Assembly (NCBI GenBank): GCA_902762795.1
Contig: CACWPM010000038.1
Coordinates: 1-41,933 of the forward strand
From: Fibrobacter succinogenes
Lineage (GTDB): Bacteria; Fibrobacterota; Fibrobacteria; Fibrobacterales; Fibrobacteraceae
Direction of reading: 5' to 3'
DNA length: 41,933 nucleotides
The position numbers and the translations under genes were made by a program. Of the stretch, positions 1 to 7,423 are shown in pieces (the first letter of the stretch is position 1; each line of letters opens with the position of its first letter). The notes beneath the pieces are model-generated. The model was not told the origin of the DNA. It ran no database searches and saw only the letters and a program-made list of their open reading frames with translations.

Positions 1-144
1 AACCATCTCTTCGGCGAACTTCTTTGCCGCCCCGTTCTTACCCGTATAGCGCAGGTTTACCGTAATGTTGCTCATGGCACTCTCCGCAAACACGCTCGCC
101 GCGAGCGCAAGGATTGAAATTAGTGTTAAAAACTTGAGTTTCAT
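1..144 (-). CDS. Secreted protein, N-terminal fragment (possible ABM-fold monooxygenase)
   Basis: This gene starts at 144 on the minus strand and runs off the left edge, so only 48 codons are visible. The N-terminus, MKLKFLTLISILALAASVFA, is a clear signal peptide: a positive start, a hydrophobic core and an AxA-type cleavage site. The mature part begins ESAMSNITVNLRYTG and continues into a Lys/Glu-rich helix. A short beta strand with this spacing is seen at the start of antibiotic-biosynthesis-monooxygenase (YgiN-like) domains, so a small exported protein of that fold is possible. That is a guess from about 25 residues. Export is well supported; function is not. Confidence 0.6.
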   Translation of the reverse strand, partial: MKLKFLTLISILALAASVFAESAMSNITVNLRYTGKNGAAKKFAEEMV

Positions 145-254
145 TTTGCCACTCCGAAATGTTTCGCATGTAATATAAATAATTTCGGAGCATGCACAAA
201 ATGCCTATTTTTCATGCTCAGTATGCGTGGGACGCATAGTGGAAACACGCGCTT

Positions 255-497
255 TTATGGTTTTCTGTCGGAAAAAATCTTCTTCAGATAAAGCAATAAC
301 CAATCTGGTTGAATATGGCATTCCCAGACGCCTTTGAAATTTCCCGTCAATTCATGGTTACGATGCCTTGCCTCAAGCAGTTGATCAAGTCGCAATTTTT
401 CAATGACTTTTTCCAGAAGGGAAATGTCCAACCCCCGCTTCCGAGCAAGTTTCACCCCCGCCTTAAAGCGAGAAGTCTTAATAAGCTCTTAGACCAT
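255..497 (-). pseudogene. YafQ-like mRNA interferase toxin, disrupted
   Basis: The natural start is the ATG at 497-495, which overlaps the antitoxin stop as TAATG, but the third codon is TAA (491-489). Past that stop the frame reads ELIKTSRFKAGVKLARKRG and, later, GNFKGVWECHIQPDWLLLY, which match the core of YafQ/RelE-family toxins. After LLLY the frame runs into unrelated residues and stops. Another frame there gives an end with a Ser-His pair (HYASHAY), as YafQ proteins usually have, so a second lesion near a run of six T is likely. Translation could restart at GTG 455 and give 66 residues without the N-terminal strand. YafQ toxins cut mRNA at the ribosome and are held by DinJ. This copy is probably inactive. 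Confidence 0.7.
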
Positions 498-772
498 TAC
501 TTGCAATCCTCAAGGAGTTCCTTAGCAGAGGAATACCTTTTCGCCCTGGGGTTCCTAGCAAGACCTTTTGCCTCTTCAATAGCGGCCAACGTCGAATCCG
601 AGAACTCACGTTGAGGCGGTACTATATCGAAAGGGATGCAGCGCTGGTTAATTGCCTGTTTCAAGAAAAGTCTAATAGCCGTGGTGATATCCAGTCCGAG
701 TGATTCAAATAAATCTTCCGCCTGGTCCTTGGTGGCTTTGTCGATTCTTGTCTGCAAAACTGCATTTGCCAT
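497..772 (-). CDS. DinJ/RelB-family antitoxin
   Basis: The protein has 91 residues. It begins MANAVLQTRIDKATKDQAED and continues with a ribbon-helix-helix segment (LFESLGLDITTAIRLFLKQA), the hallmark of RelB/DinJ antitoxins. The C-terminal half is charged and holds the toxin-binding helix (STLAAIEEAKGLA). Proteins of this family bind their own promoter as dimers and neutralise a RelE/YafQ toxin. The next gene downstream is a YafQ-like toxin whose ATG overlaps this stop codon, the usual coupled arrangement. The toxin frame is broken, so this antitoxin may now be an orphan that could still act in trans on related toxins. The family call is firm; present function is inferred. Confidence 0.85.
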   Translation of the reverse strand: MANAVLQTRIDKATKDQAEDLFESLGLDITTAIRLFLKQAINQRCIPFDIVPPQREFSDSTLAAIEEAKGLARNPRAKRYSSAKELLEDCK

Positions 773-1267
773 ATGAATTATCTCGTTTTTTTACAAATCT
801 AATTCATTTTCAATGTAAATGCAATACATTTGGCTACTAATTTGCGGATTTGGGACCGATTTAGGCCATTTATCTTCACTCATCTTTCCTCCCTCCGCCT
901 ACATGCATAAAAGGCGGGGCTTTGATTATTTGTCATTGCGAGCGAAGCGTGGCAATCTCTTACCAGAGAGGCTCTGTCGGGTCAATCCGTACGCCCGACC
1001 TCGGCTAGCAAACTTTCCCTATTTCGTAAGCCCCTTCCAGGCTGTTTATTCACTGCGTAACCGTAGTTGACAGAGCAGCCTTTTCATATAAACATTTGAG
1101 CACTAAATATATGAAAAATTTTCGGTTTTTCATGTATTTTTTTGTAAAATTTCATTTTTTTTCAAAAAAATGAATCTCCATAACTTGCGAAGTATCAAAG
1201 ACTTATGTATATTCTTTGTAAGATTATTCCAAACTGTTGGAGAAAATTTTCAATGCGGAGTTCAACC
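773..1267. other. Intergenic region with a dispersed repeat
   Basis: No convincing gene is seen here. A short repeat at 931-960 has arms ATTGC and GCAAT (935-956) around GAGCGAAGCG. This is the palindromic type scattered between genes in many bacteria, and it reads through as the spurious peptide SLRAKRGNL. Around 1095-1175 the sequence is very AT-rich, and the promoter of the downstream lipoprotein gene probably lies there. The words AATCTCCATAACT (about 1171-1184) recur just upstream of rimO (about 3016-3029). Confidence 0.5.
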
Positions 1268-1831
1268 ATGAAACTGCAATCGGTATCCTTAATCGGGGCA
1301 ATCACCCTTTCCTGCGCCTTACTTTCCGCCTGCGGTAGCAAGGAAGAACAACCAGCACCACAAGCCGAAGTTAAACCCGCCGTTGAAACACCCGCTCCCG
1401 TCCAAGAAGCGGCACCTGCACCAGAGCCCGTGCAAGAAGAACCCGCCTTGGTCCCAATCCAGTCGCTTTCAGAAACCGAGGACAAGCCTTCCCTCATCGA
1501 AAGCCGCTCATTTGCAAGCTCCGGCGCAAGCGTCGAGCAGGAATCTTCGGGTCCCTTCGTTATCCAGGTGAGCATCCAGCCCTCCAGAAGGGCGGCAAAC
1601 AACGTCGTAAGCAAACTCTCCGACCAAGGCATCAAGGCTTACGTTGCCGAAGTCGAAAATCCGGGCGAACTGGAAGGCACATTCTACCGCGTGCGTGTAG
1701 GCTATTTTTCCTCCATCGCAAACGCCCAGCAGTTCGGCAAGGAAGTTCTCGCCCCGCAAGGCTACGCCGGTTGGGTGGACAATCGCAAGAACGACCGTAT
1801 CGGCCAGCCTGGTGGCAGCGAAGACATGTAA
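1268..1831 (+). CDS. SPOR-domain lipoprotein
   Basis: The 187-residue product starts with MKLQSVSLIGAITLSCALLSAC, a lipoprotein signal ending in the lipobox LSAC, so it should be lipid-anchored after export. A Pro/Ala/Glu-rich spacer follows to about residue 100. From about residue 110 the sequence GPFVIQVSIQPSRRAANNVV through TFYRVRVGYFSSIANAQQF is a SPOR domain, the fold that binds glycan strands lacking stem peptides at division sites. The start at 1268 is preferred over upstream ATGs because GCGGAG lies seven bases before it. A Rho-independent hairpin follows at 1858. A role in septal peptidoglycan binding is inferred from the domain; no partner is visible nearby. Confidence 0.85.
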   Translation: MKLQSVSLIGAITLSCALLSACGSKEEQPAPQAEVKPAVETPAPVQEAAPAPEPVQEEPALVPIQSLSETEDKPSLIESRSFASSGASVEQESSGPFVIQVSIQPSRRAANNVVSKLSDQGIKAYVAEVENPGELEGTFYRVRVGYFSSIANAQQFGKEVLAPQGYAGWVDNRKNDRIGQPGGSEDM

Positions 1832-1857
1832 TCTCCAACAATTGTGAAAATTTGAAA

Positions 1858-1882
1858 AACTCCGCAACCGCGGAGTTTTTTT
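1858..1882 (+). terminator. Rho-independent terminator after the SPOR lipoprotein gene
   Basis: A perfect stem, AACTCCGC/GCGGAGTT, with an AACC loop is followed by a run of T. It lies about 27 bases after the stop codon. Confidence 0.85.
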
Positions 1883-1896
1883 AACGTAAATTATGC

Positions 1897-1919
1897 AAAA
1901 AGCTCCGCATTTGCGGAGC
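1897..1919 (-). terminator. Rho-independent terminator for the minus-strand lipoprotein genes
   Basis: The stem GCTCCGC/GCGGAGC (1902-1908 with 1913-1919) has an A tract at 1897-1901, which reads as the T tail on the minus strand. It sits just past the stop at 1936. Its stem core is nearly the same as that of the plus-strand terminator 25 bases away. Confidence 0.8.
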
Positions 1920-1935
1920 CTTTGGTGTACAAAAA

Positions 1936-2370
1936 CTAAAAGTCGTTAGAATATGCGCCGCTTTCGTACATTTCGCGACTTTCACGGCATAGACGTTCAT
2001 ATTCTTCTTGGCGCTCTGTTATATCACCATCATCGCTATAGTCGTATACGATGACCGTATTGCCGGAGCATTCGTAAGTATGGGAACCATCGTGCCAACG
2101 AGAGGCTTCCAGCCTTGCTTCAGCGCAAGCTTCTGCAGCAGCAGATGCAGACGGGAACGTTTCCTTAGTCACGATATCTTCGTAATAATAGCCATACTCG
2201 TCCAGCTTCAAGGTCGAAGTTTCTTCCCAGGAATAGCCCTTATATTTTTCAACAATTTTAACCATCTTGTCAGTATGGCTGACATCACAGCTGAAATCGT
2301 CATCCTTATTGTCCTCGAAGCACCCAGTCATGGCCAACATAACTGCAGATGCGAGAATAAGCTTTTTCAT
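1936..2370 (-). CDS. Small lipoprotein, paralogue of the next gene upstream
   Basis: The protein has 144 residues from the ATG at 2370, with AAGGA eight bases upstream. MKKLILASAVMLAMTGC is a lipoprotein signal ending in Cys17. The mature part is acidic, with Cys residues at the start (DFSCDVSH), in the middle (AAEACAEARLEA and TYECSGNTV) and near the end (YERLCRES), which suggests two disulfides. The same Cys pattern and phrases occur in the 2468-2908 gene, so the two are tandem paralogues 97 bases apart. I do not recognise the family; a cell-envelope location is the only safe inference. The terminator at 1897 closes the unit. Confidence 0.75.
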   Translation of the reverse strand: MKKLILASAVMLAMTGCFEDNKDDDFSCDVSHTDKMVKIVEKYKGYSWEETSTLKLDEYGYYYEDIVTKETFPSASAAAEACAEARLEASRWHDGSHTYECSGNTVIVYDYSDDGDITERQEEYERLCRESREMYESGAYSNDF

Positions 2371-2467
2371 ATAGATAATCCTTATGTTAATTATTAAAAA
2401 CCAATGTAGCAATATCTTGGTTCAAAAAAACACACTTTCTTGACAATTTTACAAAAAAAAATTTCCA

Positions 2468-2908
2468 TTACATTTCGTCCAATTCGCCATTTTCGGCGGC
2501 TTTACGCATTTTAGCGCATCTCGCTTCGAAAGACGCACGATATTCGGACGCATCAAGATCATCACGTTCTACAAAATAACTTTCAACAGTATTGCCATAA
2601 CACTGTACTTGGTAAGACTGGGAAGCATCATGGGCGTCATCCTGTTTTTCAGCGCACATTCTTTGGGCGACAGAAGCATCCGGATACGTGACTTTTTGTA
2701 CAATATCCGCTTTTTTTTGCCCGCTTGCATCCAATGAAACCATTACCGTTTCTTCGTGGATCAAGCCTTTATACGATTCAAGCAAACGAACTGTATCGTC
2801 CGATCGGCTTACATCGCACTGAAAGCCATCGCTAGAGCCACTACCATCGTCAGAAGAACATGCCGCCATCGCAAGCATGACCGCGGAAACCACAAAAATT
2901 TTTTTCAT
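2468..2908 (-). CDS. Small lipoprotein, first of a tandem paralogous pair
   Basis: This 146-residue product begins MKKIFVVSAVMLAMAAC, a lipoprotein signal ending in the lipobox MAAC, followed by a Ser/Asp/Gly linker. The mature domain reads FQCDVSRSDDTVRLLESYKG, then VTYPDASVAQRMCAEKQDDA, VQCYGNTVESY and SFEARCAKMRKAAENGE. These match the neighbouring lipoprotein block for block (FSCDVSHTDKMV, FPSASAAAEACAEA, YECSGNTVIVY, EYERLCRE). The four Cys are conserved between the two. The pair probably arose by local duplication and may be co-transcribed. No known domain is recognised. Confidence 0.75.
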   Translation of the reverse strand: MKKIFVVSAVMLAMAACSSDDGSGSSDGFQCDVSRSDDTVRLLESYKGLIHEETVMVSLDASGQKKADIVQKVTYPDASVAQRMCAEKQDDAHDASQSYQVQCYGNTVESYFVERDDLDASEYRASFEARCAKMRKAAENGELDEM

Positions 2909-3070
2909 ATAAACATAACCTATGCTGATTTATTGTAGAATAAAATAGAAAAAAAGACTCAAGAGTACAAAATGGAATACGCTTTACAAAAAATGAACTT
3001 CTGACAGTAAGCCCATAAATCTCCATAACTCGTTTTCATATAGACTTGCCCCAAATTCTATATTTGGACC

Positions 3071-4384
3071 ATGCCTACTAAAAAGCCAAAAGTATTTGTC
3101 GTGCATCTCGGATGCGCTAAAAACCAGGTCGATGCAGAAAACCTCGTCGGCGAAATGCTCCATGCGGGGTTCGTCACCTGCGACACCGCCGCCAAAGCGG
3201 ATTACGTTCTCGTGAACACCTGCGGTTTTATCGAAGCCGCCAAAGAAGAATCCATCAACGCCATTCTCGCTCAAGCTAAAGCGAAAAAAGCAAAGCAGAA
3301 ACTCATTGTGGCAGGCTGCCTCAGCGGTCGCTACGGCGAAGAACTGATGAAGGAACTGCCCGAAGTAGACTACTGGGTCGGCACGTACAAGCCAGGCGAA
3401 CTTTTGAAGAAGATGGGCATTGTCGCACCGCAGGGGTGCGAAGCCGAGAACCTCGCCCGCATGAACCTGGGCGGTTTCCCGCACCACGCTTATCTGAAAA
3501 TTGCGGAAGGCTGCAACCGCCGTTGCGCCTATTGCGCCATTCCGCTGATCCGCGGCAAGCAGGACTCGCGCTCCATCGAAGACATCGTAGCCGAAGCGAA
3601 AGACCTCGAAGCTCAGGGCGTCAAGGAAATTACTTTGATTGCACAGGACACGACTTACTTTGGACGTGAAAAGGGCAAGAAAGGCGGCACGCTTGTTGAA
3701 CTTTTACGTGCGCTCCTCGACAACACGAGCATCCCGTGGATCCGTATGCTTTACTGGTACCCGATGTTTGTCGATGACGAACTTTTGGACTTGATGGCAA
3801 ACGAACCGCGCCTCGTGAAGTACGTGGACATGCCCATCCAGCACGCAAGCGACAAGATGCTCAAGTACATGAAGCGCAACTACCGCAAAAAGGAACTTGT
3901 CGATCTTTTGCACAAGATCCGCGAACGCATCCCGGGCGTGACGTTGCGCAGTACGGTACTCGTCGGATTCCCCGGCGAAACGCATGAAGATTTCGAAGAG
4001 CTGATGGAACTGTTGCAGGACGTGCAGTTCGACCATCTGGGAGGGTTCGTGTTCAGCCCCGAAGAAGGGACTCCGGTAATGGAGATGGACCTTCCCGCCG
4101 TGGACGAAAGCGATGCCCGCGCAAGGCTCGAAGCAGTCACGGACTATCAGGAAGAACTCGCCGCCGAATACGCCGAAAACATGATCGGAAAGACGGTCAA
4201 GATCATCATCGACCAAGTCGCCGAGGAAAGCGAATACCACTTCTATGGCCGTACGGAAGGCAATTCGATGGAAAACGACGATATCGTGAAAGTCATCGAA
4301 GGCGATGGTGACGTAGGAGAATTCCACAATGCGCTCGTCGTGGACGCCGAACCGCATGAACTTGTAGTGAAGATTGTGGATTAG
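3071..4384 (+). CDS. rimO: Ribosomal protein S12 methylthiotransferase RimO
   Basis: RimO is a radical-SAM enzyme that adds a methylthio group to an Asp of ribosomal protein S12. The 437-residue length is normal. The N-terminal methylthiotransferase domain has Cys15 (HLGCAKNQVD), Cys51 (LVNTCGF) and Cys83 (VAGCLSG), which hold one 4Fe-4S cluster. The radical-SAM domain has the triad C148-x3-C152-x2-C155 (GCNRRCAYCAIPLIRG) for the second. A TRAM-like domain covers about the last 65 residues. HLGCAKNQVD, QDTTYFG and the segment after the triad favour RimO over the tRNA-modifying relative MiaB. It stands alone between the lipoprotein pair and the tRNA. Confidence 0.95.
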   Translation: MPTKKPKVFVVHLGCAKNQVDAENLVGEMLHAGFVTCDTAAKADYVLVNTCGFIEAAKEESINAILAQAKAKKAKQKLIVAGCLSGRYGEELMKELPEVDYWVGTYKPGELLKKMGIVAPQGCEAENLARMNLGGFPHHAYLKIAEGCNRRCAYCAIPLIRGKQDSRSIEDIVAEAKDLEAQGVKEITLIAQDTTYFGREKGKKGGTLVELLRALLDNTSIPWIRMLYWYPMFVDDELLDLMANEPRLVKYVDMPIQHASDKMLKYMKRNYRKKELVDLLHKIRERIPGVTLRSTVLVGFPGETHEDFEELMELLQDVQFDHLGGFVFSPEEGTPVMEMDLPAVDESDARARLEAVTDYQEELAAEYAENMIGKTVKIIIDQVAEESEYHFYGRTEGNSMENDDIVKVIEGDGDVGEFHNALVVDAEPHELVVKIVD

Positions 4385-4385
4385 T

Positions 4386-4505
4386 GAGTTAGGTTTTAGG
4401 GATTAGGGGTTAGGATTATAATCACAGCTTCGCTGTACAGTCAATAATTTTGCGCCTTTGGCGCCTAACCAACCTAAAACCTACAGCCTAACACCTATAA
4501 CCTCA
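4386..4505. repeat. TTAGG-type low-complexity repeat with inverted arms
   Basis: From 4387 the sequence repeats TTAGG units (GTTAGGTTTTAGGGATTAGG), and from about 4466 the complementary form appears (CCTAACCAACCTAAAACC). Between the arms are two small hairpins, CAGCTTCGCTG and GCGCCTTTGGCGC. A related block lies at 7105-7240. These look like a dispersed intergenic repeat family. Confidence 0.6.
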
Positions 4506-4512
4506 TAACTTT

Positions 4513-4526
4513 ACTATATTATACCC
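4513..4526 (+). promoter_or_regulatory. Candidate promoter -10 region for tRNA-Arg
   Basis: TATATTATA lies about 18 bases before the tRNA 5' end, at a distance that suits a -10 box with a short leader. No clear -35 box is seen, so this is tentative. Confidence 0.3.
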
Positions 4527-4540
4527 GCTAAAAAGTTTAC

Positions 4541-4612
4541 GCCCGTGTATCACAATGGATAGTGTCCTTCCCTCCGAAGGAAGGTATTCCGGTTCGATTC
4601 CGGACATGGGTA
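4541..4612 (+). tRNA. tRNA-Arg (anticodon CCG)
   Basis: The cloverleaf can be folded by hand. The acceptor stem is GCCCGTG with CATGGGT (two G-U pairs), the discriminator is A, and CCA is not encoded. The anticodon stem CTTCC/GGAAG holds the loop CTCCGAA, giving anticodon CCG (4574-4576), which reads the Arg codon CGG. The T arm is TCCGG-TTCGATT-CCGGA. The D stem has three firm pairs (CAC/GTG) and a T-T opposition at the usual 10-25 pair, which is slightly unusual. The gene stands alone. Confidence 0.95.
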
Positions 4613-4624
4613 TTAAAAAAGCAT

Positions 4625-4656
4625 CAAAAAAGCCCGCCGGTTTGAACTGGCGGGCT
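4625..4656 (-). terminator. Rho-independent terminator for the 4676-5764 gene
   Basis: The stem AGCCCGCC/GGCGGGCT (4631-4638 with 4649-4656) has an A run at 4625-4631 that becomes the T tail on the minus strand. It lies 20 bases past that gene's stop codon. Confidence 0.85.
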
Positions 4657-4675
4657 AAACTTATATGTCAATAAA

Positions 4676-5764
4676 CTAGTTATTCCAGTTACTAGTGCCT
4701 GCACCAGCCTTGTTGCGTTCCTTTTCACGCTGGCGGCGGCGCTTTTCTGTATCGTCCGGGAAGAATTCCGGGAACGCATAACCGATAGTAACGCCAAAAA
4801 CAATTCCCATCTTGCTCATACCGTTAGATTTCACAACGCGAGAATCCCATCGACCGTCATCCCAGTCATATTTTGGATTACCGAGTTCGTCTTTACCGAC
4901 TTCAATTTCGCGCTTGCGGAAGCTCGGGTTGTCAGTGGTTTCGTCACCCGTCTCAGTCGCGATATCCCATTTTTGAGGTTTCTTTGCCAATTTCGGGGCA
5001 TAATAGAAACCAAACGAGAACTGCAAGTAGTACCATTCACTCGTCATATAAGTGATAAGGGCGTCAAACTGGAAACCGTCCACTTTGATTAAAGAGCGCA
5101 AACCATCCTTGTTCGGAATAATGTCATGATCGAAATAGACGGAACCATAAGAAGCAGACAAGCCCAAATGAAGAGGATTCTTCGGGAACAGGTAGTAGTT
5201 GATACCGACCTTATAGCCAGAACCGCCTTCCAGCTGCCATTCTTCAAATTCGCTATCCTTGGTCTTCGGCAAAAAGCCAAAAGATGCGAAGGCACCGATA
5301 TGCCAGCGAGTGATATATTCGACACCGGCACCAAAACCAATGCCGTTTTCACCCATGAAAGGCATACGTGAACCAAGACCCAACTCGAAGATAAGACGGT
5401 CTTTCAACCAGTCACGGCGGCGTTCGGAGTTTGCATATTCATCCAGACGCTGCTCTTCTTCAAATTTTTTACGGCTGAAAAAGTCCCTTCTCTGGGCTGC
5501 GCTCATCCCCGCCACGGCGGCATCGACATTTTCCTCCTCTTCATCGTCATCAGCGGATTTCACCGCAGGGGCGGAAGAAGGTTTTTCAGCAACAGACACG
5601 ACGCCATCATCGGCATCAGTCTTGGCCGCAGGGGCGGCCGGAGCTTCAACAGTCTTTTCAGCTACAGGGGTAGCCTTTTTGGACTTTGCTTTACGACCTT
5701 TAGAAGGGGCTGCCCATGCAACTAAACTAGCCAGGCACAACAGTAACAACAATTTTTTCAGCAT
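4676..5764 (-). CDS. Predicted outer-membrane beta-barrel protein
   Basis: The protein has 362 residues and starts MLKKLLLLLCLASLVAWAAP, a signal peptide with an AxA-type cleavage site. Residues about 20-90 form a low-complexity Lys/Ala/Pro/Glu linker. From about residue 120 there are alternating hydrophobic and aromatic strands (LIFELGLGSRMPF, IGFGAGVEYITRWHIGAFAS, YLQFSFGFYYAP, GIVFGVTIGYAFPEFF) typical of a small outer-membrane barrel. The C-terminus carries a basic tail (EKRRRQREKERNK) and does not end in an aromatic residue. GAGG lies upstream of the ATG. The barrel is inferred from strand pattern; I know no specific function. It is monocistronic, with its own terminator. Confidence 0.7.
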   Translation of the reverse strand: MLKKLLLLLCLASLVAWAAPSKGRKAKSKKATPVAEKTVEAPAAPAAKTDADDGVVSVAEKPSSAPAVKSADDDEEEENVDAAVAGMSAAQRRDFFSRKKFEEEQRLDEYANSERRRDWLKDRLIFELGLGSRMPFMGENGIGFGAGVEYITRWHIGAFASFGFLPKTKDSEFEEWQLEGGSGYKVGINYYLFPKNPLHLGLSASYGSVYFDHDIIPNKDGLRSLIKVDGFQFDALITYMTSEWYYLQFSFGFYYAPKLAKKPQKWDIATETGDETTDNPSFRKREIEVGKDELGNPKYDWDDGRWDSRVVKSNGMSKMGIVFGVTIGYAFPEFFPDDTEKRRRQREKERNKAGAGTSNWNN

Positions 5765-5887
5765 TAAAAAAGCCTCAGATAAATAACCACGCTTGGAATA
5801 TAACTTTTTATAGAAGTTTTTTTCGAAAACTTCATGTAAAACTTGTTTTTTCGTTTGATTTTACATTTTCGTAAGATTCAAATATGG

Positions 5888-6934
5888 CTATTCAACCTTT
5901 ATCAGCTTCGCTTTTATGCTCCCGAGCTTAATTTCGCATTGCATGAGCACCGGAATACGCTTTTCATCGTCAGTAAACCATATAAAAATCCGTCCACTGG
6001 AATTGAAAATGCCATCTCCATCCAGAACGGGTTCCACCTTGACGGTCTTAAATCTACCGAGATCCGTATCCAAAGTTTCACGACCATGGGTAATCACCTT
6101 GAGTTCATAGCGTTTTTTACCACTCACTGCCGAAAAACGGGAAGTTTCGCCCACTTTTAAAGGCATTGTGCGCACAAGATAGAACGCAGACATAATACTA
6201 TGTTCAAGCCCGTCGATAGCCACGGATGTATCGGCCGAGCGTTTGACCCTGTGCAATTTAACAGGATCCTTGAAAACAGTATCAGAAAGGAGCGCCTTCT
6301 TGGCATTGCGGTCGAAGCGGATCAACGACTTGTTGTGGAACGTTCCTTCGTGCAAGGATTTGCGAAAAACGTCCGTCATGAGTCCTTTATTGTGGACAAG
6401 CGTATAGACCGTATCGTACACCGGATAGAATTTATTGATGGTTTTGTTACCGGTCCCGAGTGTCAAAAATTCAGTCCTGCCATCCTTGAGCGGTCTAACT
6501 TCGAGCGATGCATAACCCGCCGTAATGATTCCCCAACTCAGTTCATATTCAAGACGTTCGCCCTTCATCCACGGAGCACTGACCTCGGGAAGCATCTGCC
6601 ACTTGGAGAGCGGCTTGGCCGGAGCAGTGTCTGATTGCGCCTCAAGAGCAGCCTTCGGCAGAGACGGCGCTGCAGAAAGAGGCTGCACCGCGCTTTGGGA
6701 CTGCGCGGACGAGGAAGAAGAATCTTTAGAACCACCTCTAGATAAGCTCCAACAGTCCAACGATATTTGTCCTTGGCCTGCTGTAACAAATGCGGATTCC
6801 CCAAGCCTTCCCTTTGAGCATGAATCTGTGGATACCATCAACCCAGACTGAGCAAAAACAGCATGACCGGCAAACGGCACGGCCAAGAGCAATATAACAC
6901 CCAACAAGAAACTTTTTTTAAAACCACAAAACAT
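5888..6934 (-). CDS. DUF3108 family exported protein
   Basis: This 348-residue protein starts with a long signal peptide (MFCGFKKSFLLGVILLLAVP, cleavage probably after HAVFA). A Ser/Ala/Pro-rich linker follows to about residue 110. The C-terminal region begins with GERLEYELSWGIITAGYASL, goes on through TVYTLVHNKGL and ends GRIFIWFTDDEKRIPVLMQC. This is the pattern of DUF3108 (periplasmic, beta-rich, of unknown function), with the conserved opening L-x-Y-x-[LI]-x-W-G and the closing [IV]-W-[FL]-x-D-D/E. It is probably periplasmic or surface-attached. No operon partner is obvious. Confidence 0.8.
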   Translation of the reverse strand: MFCGFKKSFLLGVILLLAVPFAGHAVFAQSGLMVSTDSCSKGRLGESAFVTAGQGQISLDCWSLSRGGSKDSSSSSAQSQSAVQPLSAAPSLPKAALEAQSDTAPAKPLSKWQMLPEVSAPWMKGERLEYELSWGIITAGYASLEVRPLKDGRTEFLTLGTGNKTINKFYPVYDTVYTLVHNKGLMTDVFRKSLHEGTFHNKSLIRFDRNAKKALLSDTVFKDPVKLHRVKRSADTSVAIDGLEHSIMSAFYLVRTMPLKVGETSRFSAVSGKKRYELKVITHGRETLDTDLGRFKTVKVEPVLDGDGIFNSSGRIFIWFTDDEKRIPVLMQCEIKLGSIKAKLIKVE

Positions 6935-7070
6935 AGGCCCCAGAACTCTTTAAAAAGGTAAAATTTAAGATAAGGACAATATACAAAAGTAGGGATTCGT
7001 TAGACGAGAGGCGAGAGACGAGAGACGAAAGATTTTTGATGAAAAGCAAGATATAAGAGATGGAGGGATG

Positions 7071-7100
7071 AAAAAAAAAACGCTGGCGGGAAGGCCAGCG
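7071..7100 (-). terminator. Strong Rho-independent terminator, minus strand
   Basis: The stem CGCTGGC/GCCAGCG (7081-7087 with 7094-7100) is preceded on the plus strand by ten A, which form the T tail on the minus strand. It lies about 320 bases past the end of purE, the nearest minus-strand gene upstream. Confidence 0.75.
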
Positions 7101-7104
7101 AATG

Positions 7105-7240
7105 AAGTTATTAGTCATTGGTTATTGGTCAATAGCTAATCGCTTGAGATTTGGCACCTTCGGTGCTTGTTTAGAAAAAAGGTATTAGGGGTTAGGTTTT
7201 AGGTATTAGGTTCTTTATAATCGCACCTTCAGTGCAACTT
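7105..7240. repeat. TTAGG-type repeat block, second copy
   Basis: GTCATTGGTTATTGGTCAAT (from about 7113) is followed by hairpin GCACCTTCGGTGC (about 7157), then TTAGGGGTTAGGTTTTAGG (about 7186) and GCACCTTCAGTGC (about 7220). The same kind of TTAGG units and small C-loop hairpins make up 4386-4505. GTCATTGGTTATT also recurs near 37251. Confidence 0.55.
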
Positions 7241-7423
7241 TTAGATTTTTTCGCAATGAGGAATCTTTTTGCAAAAAAAAACGCACGCAGGCGAATGCTC
7301 AGTAAGGGCTTTCGCAATGAAGGGCTCTTTCCGCAATAAGAACCGCGCCGCAGGCGCATGCTCAGAGGGAGCGGAACGCAACCGACCTCAAAGCAAAGCG
7401 ACCTGAGAGCGCGAAGCGCGAAC

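Larger units (their letters stand above)
6935..7423. other. Intergenic region holding repeats and a minus-strand terminator
   Basis: No gene is seen. The stretch holds a purine-rich run of GAGAGACGA units (about 7002-7030), the terminator at 7071-7100, and a repeat block at 7105-7240. After that comes sequence with CGCAATGA-type words and a palindromic GCGCCGCAGGCGC at about 7345. Confidence 0.5.

Noticed and set aside
819-1070. Open frame of 83 codons on the plus strand
   Set aside because: It reads through a dispersed repeat (LSLRAKRGNL) and has no ribosome site or family likeness.
4386-4505. Telomere-like TTAGGG repeats suggesting a linear end
   Set aside because: Units are irregular and lie between ordinary genes on both sides, so this is an intergenic repeat.
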